Shown: positions 45,776 to 53,410 of the stretch, piece after piece
Layout: each line of letters starts with the position of its first letter
How positions within the stretch are numbered: the first letter of the stretch is position 1
Assembly (NCBI RefSeq): GCF_002278035.1
Contig: NZ_CP022604.1
Span: forward strand, 682,001-746,000
From: Ochrobactrum quorumnocens
GTDB lineage: Bacteria; Pseudomonadota; Alphaproteobacteria; Rhizobiales; Rhizobiaceae
DNA: 64,000 nucleotides
Direction of reading: 5' to 3'
Notes under the pieces: generated by a model
Told to the model about the DNA's origin: nothing
Databases searched by the model: none
What the model saw: only the letters and a program-made list of their open reading frames with translations
Position numbers and translations under genes: made by a program

Positions 45776-45916
45776 TTACTTCTTTGTTTTTGCGGTATCT
45801 TTAATTTGCGTAGGGAAGCGTCCAGCCAATGGGCTGGATGGGGTTTCGGTTGCCGCTGATTTGTCTTTCTTTGGTTTCCGCACTTCACGATTGCTACGTA
45901 CTTGGCCTTTTGCCAT
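45776..45916 (-). CDS. small basic hypothetical protein, 46 aa
   Basis: ATG 45916, AAGAAAG about 8 nt upstream. Begins MAKGQVRSNREVRKPKKDKS; very Lys/Arg-rich with no fold visible. The MAKGQ-RSN-E-RKPK pattern is one I associate with small conserved proteins of Rhizobiales, with no known function. The open frame starts at 45961, but only the internal Met gives this N-terminus. Possible nucleic-acid binding is a guess from charge. Confidence 0.65.
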   Translation of the reverse strand: MAKGQVRSNREVRKPKKDKSAATETPSSPLAGRFPTQIKDTAKTKK

Positions 45917-46197
45917 GATGAACACTTTCTTGCTTATGAGCGGAAGGTTCCGGATCTGCACAGGTGTCCGTTCAGATCATTGTGCTCAAGATAGCAACAG
46001 TATCACCAATGTTGATAAACGACGTATCAATTCGAAAGAAACTCATCCAAATATACACATTCCCGCGAATGCTCGGACGCGCTTATGCAAGACTTATTGT
46101 GCTGAGCTGCCTTCGGCGCCGGTCGTGGTGTGAAGCGTATCTGAGGTAAGGCTAGCGAAGTCGCCTTGGGTGACGGGAGGGGCAGCATCAAGTGCAC

Positions 46198-46437
46198 TTA
46201 TTCCATGTCAGGAATATCGCCATACTGAAATATGATGGCAGGTGGTCCATATTCGCCAATATCGGGATCGGCTTCTCTGCTCCACGCCACTATACCGATA
46301 TGTTTCCCCTCTAGCGCTTGAGCTGTGCGCAGAGCGCGGCCCTCGGTCTCAAACGCGATGGGGTCAAAAGCAGGAACTAATTCCCCGTCATCGTTCCGGT
46401 CAAAGGCCGCAACCACAATAAGTCGTGCCGCCGTCAT
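46198..46437 (-). CDS. small acidic hypothetical protein, 79 aa
   Basis: ATG 46437; AAGGGAAAG upstream inside the end of the previous gene. Begins MTAARLIVVAAFDRNDDGEL and ends YGDIPDME; contains ALRTAQALEGKHIGIVAWSREADP, a compact alpha/beta-like pattern. Not recognised; no signal peptide. It starts 5 nt after the stop of the 44-aa gene and is probably co-translated with it. Confidence 0.65.
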   Translation of the reverse strand: MTAARLIVVAAFDRNDDGELVPAFDPIAFETEGRALRTAQALEGKHIGIVAWSREADPDIGEYGPPAIIFQYGDIPDME

Positions 46438-46442
46438 TTAAT

Positions 46443-46577
46443 TTACTTTCCCTTGGTGTCGAGATCTAGCTCCGCATTTATTTCAGCATCATTTGCGGAT
46501 TTCTTTTTAGAAGCCTTTCCCTTGCCTGTTTTGGGTTCAGGTTGACGGTCGGGTGAGCTCGTAAATTTGATTGCCAT
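46443..46577 (-). CDS. small Lys-rich hypothetical protein, 44 aa
   Basis: ATG 46577 to TAA 46445-46443. Begins MAIKFTSSPDRQPEPKTGKG, lysine-rich centre (KASKKKS) and acidic end (AELDLDTKGK). Ribosome-binding site is poor (GAGG about 15 nt away). Support is mainly its 5-nt spacing to the next gene and its protein-like composition. Likely disordered. Confidence 0.5.
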   Translation of the reverse strand: MAIKFTSSPDRQPEPKTGKGKASKKKSANDAEINAELDLDTKGK

Positions 46578-46597
46578 GGAATTCTTATATTACCTCT

Positions 46598-46668
46598 GAA
46601 GCATTTCCAGAAAACTGCGAAGTGGTTTTGCGTGAGGATAATGCGTAAGTACAAATAATTAGAGCTGT
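46598..46668. repeat. dispersed palindromic repeat, copy 3
   Basis: GAAGCATTTCCAG then CTGCGAAGTGGTTTTGCG, ATAATGCGTAAGTACAAAT. The same plan as 19977-20084 (GTGGGAACCGGTTTTGGG, ACATGCGTAAAAACAAAT) and 31367-31430. Directly upstream of the 44-aa gene. Confidence 0.6.
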
Positions 46669-46821
46669 TCCGGCGACAGGGTCTTGAGTGGAGCCGCTCT
46701 AAATGCGAACGTTCTTTAAATGTTCTTATTTCGCACGTAAGTCAACAGGCCTTGCAGTCGATCCAGAAACTAATTTATCCTGAACCGATCTGTCACAACA
46801 CAAAGCGAATGTGCTCATGGC

Positions 46822-47364
46822 TTACTGGCCGTGTGGTCCGTCACCGCTACGGGAACGCGGGACGAATCTCGGACCACGATCACGCGGACCATCCCAATGT
46901 CGACCGCCCCGATCCCATCCGCGTCCACGGTCCCAATTGCGATCACGGTGCCAACGTCCACGATCCCATCCGCGACCGCGATAATAGTCACGATCCCACC
47001 GATCATTACGATCATTGAGCGCGGCGCCAATGGCTACGCCCGCAATCAGTGGAATACCAATCAGTGCTGCGTTTCGGCCAAAGTCGTCTGAATAGCCGCC
47101 GCTCGATCCTTCACGCATTGCGAGATAGCGAGATGAGGCCCAGCCCGACAAGCCGCCATAGCTGATCTGGCACCAACCATAACCCGACGTGCAGCCTCGC
47201 ACGTTGACGGGCGCACGGCTTGGGATGCTACCAAGTGCAGCATAGCCTGTGCCCGGACCTGTGCGGACATTAAGGTTGGTTGTCACGATTGCATTAGCAG
47301 CCTGTGCTGCACCCGCAGAAAAGACGCCTAATGCAACTATTGCTGCTTTGAAAGAAAGTCTCAT
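46822..47364 (-). CDS. secreted SH3 protein with Arg/Trp/Asp/Gly-rich tail
   Basis: The product is 180 aa from ATG 47364 (AGGGAGAACCCCG upstream). Signal peptide MRLSFKAAIVALGVFSAG-AAQAA; bacterial SH3 domain at about 23-85 (TTNLNVRTGPGTGYAALGSI; GWCQISYGGLSGWASSRYL); a hydrophobic Gly/Ala/Ile stretch near 100-116 (AALIGIPLIAGVAIGAAL); then about 60 residues built from Arg, Asp, Trp, Gly (RGRGWDRGRWHRDRNWDRG). The tail may bind anionic polymer at the cell surface; that is inference. Function unknown. Confidence 0.83.
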   Translation of the reverse strand: MRLSFKAAIVALGVFSAGAAQAANAIVTTNLNVRTGPGTGYAALGSIPSRAPVNVRGCTSGYGWCQISYGGLSGWASSRYLAMREGSSGGYSDDFGRNAALIGIPLIAGVAIGAALNDRNDRWDRDYYRGRGWDRGRWHRDRNWDRGRGWDRGGRHWDGPRDRGPRFVPRSRSGDGPHGQ

Positions 47365-47449
47365 CGGGGTTCTCCCTGAACAACTCCATTGGTTAATAAA
47401 CGATGAAGGTAGGTAAGAAGTTCCCGTTGGTCCGTTTGTCGCGCACGCT

Positions 47450-47539
47450 TCAGCGACGGTGACGCAGAATGACGGCAATGGCTAAACCCGCCAGGCCGAT
47501 AGCGATAACACCCTGCAACACGAAAACCCAGTTCATCAT
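47450..47539 (-). CDS. 29-aa single-span membrane microprotein
   Basis: ATG 47539 (a second ATG follows directly), with AAGGAAATGCC upstream. Begins MMNWVFVLQGVIAIGLAGL, one hydrophobic helix, ending ILRHRR. The positive C-terminus suggests the tail faces the cytoplasm. It lies 85 nt upstream of the SH3 gene on the same strand. Below usual gene-calling limits, but the ribosome-binding site and clean helix support it. Confidence 0.55.
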   Translation of the reverse strand: MMNWVFVLQGVIAIGLAGLAIAVILRHRR

Positions 47540-47745
47540 GGCATTTCCTTTTGGTGCTTTCAGCACCTCAAATCGGAAGAAACTAATCTGACTGGTTCCC
47601 TACCGCATTTATTAGGCATGTGAAACGGGTATGTATTGTTCCCAGCTTACAGCTACGGAAACATTACATTTTTTTAATCAAGCTATTCATGTTTCGTTCA
47701 TCTGGCGGGGCGGACTATTGGCATCTTAAACTCAAGAAGGAAACC

Positions 47746-48072
47746 ATGATGAAGCCGATTGTTCTCGCGCTAACCGCATTCTCGTTTCTTGCTGCACCTG
47801 TCGCGATGGCGCAACACCAGCCTTCGTCTCAAAGCAAATCACAGAAGGTTCAACAGCATAAAAGTGGTCCGAAACAGGAAGTTCGCAAGCAACAAAGCTG
47901 GAAGAAGGGCAATCGCTTGCCTGCAAACTATCGTGGTAATCAGGTGAAGAATTACTCGCAATATAAGTTGAGCAAGCCACCGCGTGGGTATCACTGGGTG
48001 AAGGTTAATAATGATTATCTTCTGATAAGTGTAGCATCAGGTATTATATCTAATATTGTTTCTGGCCGATGA
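47746..48072 (+). CDS. RcnB-family periplasmic protein
   Basis: RcnB-like (nickel/cobalt homeostasis regulator family) small periplasmic protein. The product is 108 aa from ATG 47746 (AAGAAGGAAACC upstream). Signal peptide to about residue 23 (LAAPVAMAQ), a Gln/Ser/Lys-rich linker, and the family C-terminal block: YKLSKPPRGYHWVKVNNDYL followed by ISVASGIISNIV. E. coli RcnB influences Ni/Co export, but most rhizobial members are uncharacterised. Shares a terminator with the receptor-like gene. Confidence 0.85.
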   Translation: MMKPIVLALTAFSFLAAPVAMAQHQPSSQSKSQKVQQHKSGPKQEVRKQQSWKKGNRLPANYRGNQVKNYSQYKLSKPPRGYHWVKVNNDYLLISVASGIISNIVSGR

Positions 48073-48085
48073 TGGCACAGATCAA

Positions 48086-48114
48086 TAAAAAAGCGACTGT
48101 TGTGTCGCTTTTTT
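48086..48114. terminator. bidirectional terminator
   Basis: AAAAAAGCGAC and GTCGCTTTTTT arms with loop TGTTGT, located between the converging RcnB-like and receptor-like genes. Confidence 0.88.
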
Positions 48115-48123
48115 ATTTGTTAA

Positions 48124-49239
48124 CTATTCATCACGACCAAAGTATTTGTTCTTGATGGCAGCAAGTTCTTCATTTTCCTGAAGGCTGATAATTGCAATGG
48201 AAGCGGACTTTACAAGGTCGCTATGGCGCGGGAAGGCGAAGCCATATTTGTCTGGACTAAAGATATTCCCGACCATTTCAACCGGCTCGTCTGGATGCTT
48301 GTGTGCATAGTATTCTAGCACCGGGCTGTCGCCGACAATTGCCGAAATTTCATCGTTTGTCAGTGCGGTCACCGCTTCGGGTAGGTGGTCGAAGGTCACT
48401 GTCGAGATTGAGCGAGCGGCCATCATCTGTTCCGCAATACTGCCCGCACGCACACCCACAGTCTTGTTTTGTAGATCAGCTAGGTTGTTGATGTTGTTGG
48501 AGATATGCGCAACGGTCATAACGCTGGTAACGGAGGACGTTACATAAGCCACCACGGCAATGCCGAATACAAGCCAGAACGCCTGCCAAATACGACCCGC
48601 CCATCCAAAGAGATTCTTACGAGAGCTTTTGCCTGAAGTGGCAAGTGAAACAACGTGATAGAAGCTTTCTGCCAAGCCTTCCAGCCAGCGGCGTGGGAAG
48701 TTTTGGTCGAACCGGCGGTCAAAGAGCGTTAGCAGAATAGTGGCAATCAGAATGACAATGCCGATCCAAGCATAGGTTGCGAGGTGGCCGGCATTTTCCA
48801 GATCGCCGATCAGATCCTCCCAGCCATTGCCGGCTTGCGTATGCACCATGATCCGCAGGCCTGCATCAAACCATGGATGGGTAAAATCGACGACTTCAGC
48901 GCGCTTTTCGGTGATGGTGATGTTTGTAACAGCTGCATCAACTTCGCTCTCCGAGACAGCCTTCACCAATGCATTATAGTTCGGATATTCGATGAACTGA
49001 GATGCTAACCCCAGACGCGTGCTTACACTGCTCCAGAGGTCGACCGCCATTCCGGTGAATGTATCGCCCTGTTTGCTGACAAAAGGCTCGCTGACGTAAA
49101 CGCCGACTTTCACCTGACGTAAAGGTGCGTCCTGCGCCGCAGTGGGGAACACAGAGAGTGTCAGAAAGAAGAGTGCTACTAGACTCTGTGCGAAGAAAAT
49201 AGCCGGTTTTTTAGTCAAATTCTGCGATAACACTGTCAC
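48124..49239 (-). CDS. ionotropic glutamate-receptor-like channel protein
   Basis: Ligand-gated ion-channel architecture: a periplasmic-binding-protein fold interrupted by a pore module. The product is 371 aa. Signal peptide 1-36; S1 lobe 38-135 with the family block TNITITEKRAEVVDFTHPW (105-123); helix 1 at 153-173; pore loop near 190-205 (ESFYHVVSLATSGKSSRKN); helix 2 at 215-243, leading into VTSVMTVAHISNNINNLADL, which resembles the SYTANLAAFLT region of eukaryotic receptors; S2 lobe 250-368 (VGVRAGSIAEQMM; SPDKYGFAF). The pore loop lacks a TVGYG-like filter, unlike GluR0. Ligand and ion are unknown. A plain substrate-binding protein is unlikely because of the central helices. Confidence 0.85.
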   Translation of the reverse strand: MTVLSQNLTKKPAIFFAQSLVALFFLTLSVFPTAAQDAPLRQVKVGVYVSEPFVSKQGDTFTGMAVDLWSSVSTRLGLASQFIEYPNYNALVKAVSESEVDAAVTNITITEKRAEVVDFTHPWFDAGLRIMVHTQAGNGWEDLIGDLENAGHLATYAWIGIVILIATILLTLFDRRFDQNFPRRWLEGLAESFYHVVSLATSGKSSRKNLFGWAGRIWQAFWLVFGIAVVAYVTSSVTSVMTVAHISNNINNLADLQNKTVGVRAGSIAEQMMAARSISTVTFDHLPEAVTALTNDEISAIVGDSPVLEYYAHKHPDEPVEMVGNIFSPDKYGFAFPRHSDLVKSASIAIISLQENEELAAIKNKYFGRDE

Positions 49240-49395
49240 TAGCCGAAATTTTATTGCCGATAGTCAGCGAGTATAGATATTTCAGCAAGCAATGGAAGCA
49301 AAAGGATAGTGTTGTTAGCTTTATTATTTGATATTTATATATAACTTATATTGCATTTAAAGTGAACCCGTTCGATATCGTGCTTTATAACGCAA

Positions 49396-49426
49396 AACGT
49401 CGATCTGAGGCACTCAGATCGACGTT
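49396..49426 (-). terminator. perfect 14-bp hairpin downstream of metC
   Basis: AACGTCGATCTGAG-(3 nt)-CTCAGATCGACGTT; on the minus strand followed by TTGCGTT. Probably the metC terminator, although the T-run is short. Confidence 0.6.
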
Positions 49427-49443
49427 GTAACAGCGGCGTTTGT

Positions 49444-49468
49444 AGCGCGCCAAATAAGGCGCGCTTTT
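49444..49468 (+). terminator. AGCGCGCC/GGCGCGCT hairpin with T-tract
   Basis: 8-bp stem, 6-nt loop, then TTTTGTTATT on the plus strand. There is no plus-strand gene just upstream, so its role is unclear; it may block antisense reading into metC. Confidence 0.5.
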
Positions 49469-49473
49469 GTTAT

Positions 49474-50643
49474 TCAGATTGCGGCAAAGCCGTTTTCAAG
49501 ATCTGCGATCAGGTCAGGAACATCTTCTAGGCCTATTTGCAGGCGAACGACTGGACCTGGGTAATCGCCCTTGGCGACTGTGCGATCTTTCAGACCGACT
49601 TCATTTGCAAGGCTTTCATATCCGCCCCACGAATAGCCCAGCCCAAAAATATCGAGCGCATTCAGGAATGCGTGGGCCTCTTGGCGTCCACCGCTCTTGA
49701 GCACGAAGGCAAACACACCCGACGACCCTTTGAAATCGCGCTTCCAAAGTTCATGGCCGGGATGGCTTTCAAGCGCTGGGTGCAGCACACGATCGACAGC
49801 TGGGTGGCTTTCCAGCCAATGCGCAACCTCTAGCGCGCTTTTGCGATGATGTTCGAGACGAACGCCCATCGTGCGCAAGCCGCGCAGAATCTGATAGGCG
49901 TCATCAGGCGCCGCACACAGACCAAGCGTACCATGGGTTTCTAGCAACTGCGGCCAGCATTTTTCGTTGGCCGAAATAGTTCCGAACAAAATGTCGGCAT
50001 GGCCCGACGGATACTTTGTGGATGCGTGGATACTGATATCGACGCCAAAATCCAGCGGTTTGAAATAGAGCGGTGTTGCCCATGTATTGTCCATCATGAC
50101 AATAGCGCCAGCCTTGTGAGCCGCGTCAACGATAGCCGGAATGTCCTGTATTTCGAACGTGTTGGAGGCAGGCGATTCCGTGAACACCACTTTGGTGTTG
50201 GGGCGCAAAAGCTTGGCAATGCCTGAGCCGATCTCCGGATCGTAATATTCAACCTCAATGCCCATACGCTTCAAGATCGTATCAGCGAAGTGGCGGGTCG
50301 GATTGTAGATCGAGTCGACAAACAGAACGTGGTCGCCGGGCGACAGGAAGGCCAGCAAGGGAATTGTGACAGCGGCCAGTCCTGACGGGACGCAGACAGT
50401 CCCAGCAGACCCTTCCAGCGCGTCGATTGCCTTGCACAATGCTTCACTAGTTGGCGTTCCTCGGGTGCCATAAGTGTATTTTTGATTGCCTGTCGCCATG
50501 GTTTGCGCATCAGGAAACAGGACCGTGGAAGCGCGCACGACGGGTGGATTAACGAACCCGTGATAGTCGCGAGGCTCGTACCCATCACGGGTCAAGCGCG
50601 TGTTTATGCCCAGCTTTTCTGTCTTGTCCTGCTTGTTAGTCAC
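49474..50643 (-). CDS. metC: cystathionine beta-lyase
   Basis: PLP enzyme splitting cystathionine to homocysteine in methionine synthesis. The product is 389 aa, Cys/Met metabolism fold. The PLP lysine is in HASTKYPSGHADI, with upstream VMMDNTWATPLYFKPLD and TYGTRGTPTSEAL. The TRDGYEPRDYHGFVNPPV N-terminus is typical of the MetC group in alphaproteobacteria. Related gamma-synthases cannot be fully excluded without alignment. Perfect hairpin downstream. Confidence 0.92.
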   Translation of the reverse strand: MTNKQDKTEKLGINTRLTRDGYEPRDYHGFVNPPVVRASTVLFPDAQTMATGNQKYTYGTRGTPTSEALCKAIDALEGSAGTVCVPSGLAAVTIPLLAFLSPGDHVLFVDSIYNPTRHFADTILKRMGIEVEYYDPEIGSGIAKLLRPNTKVVFTESPASNTFEIQDIPAIVDAAHKAGAIVMMDNTWATPLYFKPLDFGVDISIHASTKYPSGHADILFGTISANEKCWPQLLETHGTLGLCAAPDDAYQILRGLRTMGVRLEHHRKSALEVAHWLESHPAVDRVLHPALESHPGHELWKRDFKGSSGVFAFVLKSGGRQEAHAFLNALDIFGLGYSWGGYESLANEVGLKDRTVAKGDYPGPVVRLQIGLEDVPDLIADLENGFAAI

Positions 50644-50859
50644 GAAATTGCCTCCAGGCCGTGTTGCATGCTGATCTACCGACTCTCATTTGGAGAGTTT
50701 TGTAAACTTGCGTCCATCGGAAACAATTTTGCAACGGAATGTGTTTGTGTCCGCTTCCGGTGGATACTTCCAATTTATTGGATAAAGCGCGCATGGGGCG
50801 GATGCAACATCGAGCTTTGTAACAGTGATAATGTAAACCAGAGAAAGAGTAATCTCGAT

Positions 50860-51636
50860 ATGCCCGATCTGAATAAGCGTAAAGCCTCAAGCATTATCTT
50901 TTATCCGGTTCGCGCAGCATCGGAGCTGATAAGAGCGCTTTTGAGGCCAGCTTATCCGGGTGCGCCGTCGAGTTGGACAATGGAGATGACGGCACTCGTT
51001 GTGCTTCTGCCTTTCGTGTTGCTGGTTTTGCATATTTGGGACGCGCAGATTGTCCGGGCTGCAATGAACAGCGATTTCATCCTCATGGAAGTGCTTCGGA
51101 CGACTACCGACCTGATTCGTACGATTGTCTGGCTGGGCATAGGTATGATCGTTTGGATGGTTACAGCACTCCTGCTTTCACCTTCCATACGTCTTAACGC
51201 GCAGCAGATACTCGTTCGCTTTCACAGCTGGGCAACGCTTGTGCTTGCTTCGATTGTAGTGGGCAGTTTTCCAACTGAGATTGGGAAGCTTGTTATAGGG
51301 CGTGCACGCCCGCTTTTGCTTGGTGAACTGGGGTCTGCGTATTTCTCACCGTTTCGCGGTGAACACTCCTACGAAAGCTTCCCGTCAGGACATTCCATGA
51401 TGGCCGGTATCATGCTGGTATCACTATGGATTTTCTTGCCGCGCTGGCGATTTCTGACCGTGCCGGTCTGCATACTTTTTGTAATCAGCAGGCTTGCCGC
51501 CGGTGCTCATTACCCGACTGATGTCGTGGCTGGGCTGGTAATTGGCTTTATCGCGACGTGGTGGGCTGCTCGCTTTATGGCGACGCGAAATATTATTTTT
51601 TCTCTTGATGAAGATCAGATCATGCCACGTATATAA
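50860..51636 (+). CDS. PAP2-family phosphatase
   Basis: Membrane phosphatase of the type-2 phosphatidic acid phosphatase family (lipid phosphates or undecaprenyl-PP are family substrates). The product is 258 aa from ATG 50860; the frame is open from 50482 but that part overlaps metC antisense. Five to six helices. The three acid-phosphatase motifs are present: KLVIGRARP, PSGH (ESFPSGHSMM) and SRLAAGAHYPTD. Active-site loops face the periplasm in known members. Substrate unknown. Confidence 0.9.
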   Translation: MPDLNKRKASSIIFYPVRAASELIRALLRPAYPGAPSSWTMEMTALVVLLPFVLLVLHIWDAQIVRAAMNSDFILMEVLRTTTDLIRTIVWLGIGMIVWMVTALLLSPSIRLNAQQILVRFHSWATLVLASIVVGSFPTEIGKLVIGRARPLLLGELGSAYFSPFRGEHSYESFPSGHSMMAGIMLVSLWIFLPRWRFLTVPVCILFVISRLAAGAHYPTDVVAGLVIGFIATWWAARFMATRNIIFSLDEDQIMPRI

Positions 51637-52084
51637 GCTTGACAAAAACGAGGTGTTTCTCACAGTGAGTTTCACCTCGTAACGCTAGTAAGTATTTGTA
51701 TTTAATTAGTTATTTTAATTCTTTTCATTTTAAGTAATTGCTAATCTGCAATCCGAACAAATTTACTCGGAAATAGGGAAATCATGTAAATTTCTGCATG
51801 CATCGCGACATTTTTTTGAGCAAACAGGCTTTTCTCTGGACGTTAAGAGCTTGACCAAAACCAAAATATCGCCTTCGATAGAGCGGTGAAGGCGACAGGT
51901 GTCCTACGCCCATAAAAACCAATGAGGGTCGATAACGGCTCCGGGCGAGAGATAGCTTGTGTGATGCAGGGGTTGGGGGAGGTCTTACGACTGGCTCTTC
52001 AGCTTAATGCTAAAAATAAAGCAACAGAGACGATTGGCTGTTCGGCTTATCGATCTCCAGGGAACATAAAAGGTTGCAGGCCAG
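51637..52084. other. 448-bp region upstream of aapJ
   Basis: No gene. Contains a nested inverted repeat after the PAP2 gene (51648-51680) and a CGCCTTC/GAAGGCG hairpin (51870-51894) in the probable aapJ leader. TTGACC at 51851-51856 could be a -35; the -10 at 17 bp (TTCGAT) is poor. Long AT-rich stretch at 51690-51800. Confidence 0.45.
51648..51680. repeat. nested inverted repeat after PAP2 gene
   Basis: ACGAGGTG...CACCTCGT outer arms and CTCAC-A-GTGAG inner arms, separated by TTT on both sides. It could fold as a long hairpin in RNA; no T-tract follows on the plus strand. Confidence 0.6.
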
Positions 52085-53116
52085 ATGAAAAAAACTGTTT
52101 TGACAGGGGTATTGGGTGCAGCGGCGTTGTTTGGCGCGGCTTCGGGAGCATCGGCAGATACGCTTTCTGATGTGAAGGCGAAAGGATTCCTGCAGTGTGG
52201 CGTCAATACAGGTTTGCTCGGTTTCGCATCGCCAGATGACAAGGGCGAATGGTCGGGCTTTGACGTTGATTATTGCCGTGCGGTTGCCGCAGCCATTTTT
52301 GGCGATCCAACCAAAGTTAAGTTTACACCACTGAACGCGAAAGAGCGATTTACCGCACTGCAGTCCGGTGAAGTGGACGTTTTGATCCGTAACACCACTT
52401 GGACCATCAGCCGCGACACATCGCTTGGTCTCGATTTCCCGGGCGTCAATTATTATGACGGCCAGGGCTTCATGATCAATTCCAAGAAACTTTCAGGCAT
52501 CAATTCCGCGCTTCAGCTTTCCGGTGCATCCATCTGCGTTCAGGCTGGTACGACCACTGAATTGAACATGGCCGACTATTTCCGCGCCAATAAGATGGAT
52601 TACAATCCGGTCGTCTTTGAGAAGCTCGAAGAAGCCAACGCAGCATACGATTCTGGTCGTTGCGATGCTTACACAACTGACCAGTCCGGCCTTTATTCGA
52701 CCCGCCTGACACTGGCCAATCCAGACGATCATGTCGTTTTGCCAGAAATCATTTCCAAGGAGCCGCTTGGACCGGCTGTTCGTCAGGGGGATTCAAAGTG
52801 GGCCGACGTTATCCGCTGGACCCACTATGCGTTGCTCAATGCTGAAGAGTTCGGCATCACCAAGGCAAATGTCGAAGAGATGAAAAACTCCGACAATCCG
52901 GAAATCAAGCGCTTGCTTGGCTCTGAAGCTGACACAAAGATCGGAACGGATCTCGGTCTCACCAATGATTGGGTCGTGAACATCATCAAGGGTGTTGGCA
53001 ATTACGGTGAATTGTTCGAGCGCAATCTCGGTGCCGGTAGCCCGCTCAAGATTGCTCGCGGTCTGAACGCACAGTGGACCAAGGGTGGCGTGCAATACGG
53101 TATGCCTATCCGCTAA
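52085..53116 (+). CDS. aapJ: general L-amino-acid ABC transporter, substrate-binding protein
   Basis: Periplasmic binding protein of the broad-specificity amino-acid importer AapJQMP known from Rhizobium. The product is 343 aa with a 23-residue signal peptide (GAASGASA-DTLSDV). Family-specific segments: VKAKGFLQCGVNTGLLGFA, WSGFDVDYCRAVAAAIFGD, RNTTWTISRDTSLGLDFPGVN. Followed by 294 bp with a hairpin before aapQ, an arrangement that allows more binding protein than permease. All four genes are present in order, which strengthens the call. Confidence 0.97.
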   Translation: MKKTVLTGVLGAAALFGAASGASADTLSDVKAKGFLQCGVNTGLLGFASPDDKGEWSGFDVDYCRAVAAAIFGDPTKVKFTPLNAKERFTALQSGEVDVLIRNTTWTISRDTSLGLDFPGVNYYDGQGFMINSKKLSGINSALQLSGASICVQAGTTTELNMADYFRANKMDYNPVVFEKLEEANAAYDSGRCDAYTTDQSGLYSTRLTLANPDDHVVLPEIISKEPLGPAVRQGDSKWADVIRWTHYALLNAEEFGITKANVEEMKNSDNPEIKRLLGSEADTKIGTDLGLTNDWVVNIIKGVGNYGELFERNLGAGSPLKIARGLNAQWTKGGVQYGMPIR

Positions 53117-53141
53117 GGATTGCTGTTGTTGGATGATATCA

Positions 53142-53165
53142 GGCGGGGGCAGCTATGCGCCCGCC
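53142..53165 (+). terminator. hairpin between aapJ and aapQ
   Basis: GGCGGGGGC and GCGCCCGCC arms (one mismatch) with 6-nt loop, 26 nt after the aapJ stop. No T-run; more likely a 3'-end stabiliser or partial terminator for aapJ mRNA. Confidence 0.5.
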
Positions 53166-53410
53166 GGATTTGTCGGCTCTAGGATAGTGCTGAGAGAAAC
53201 GAATTCAGGTATCCTTTGAGCAATCAGTTCGCAGATCAGAATCTGGCACATCGTACCAAGCAATTTAATCCGCGCCTCGCGCTCACTGTGCAAGGCTGCA
53301 CGACTCGGCATTTAAACGTATCTGCTTTGAACTGATTATCCCGGTGGGGGTCGGGAGCTACAGCTATTTTTTCAAAGCTGATGCGAAGGCCGAAAGAAAA
53401 CAGGAAACAT

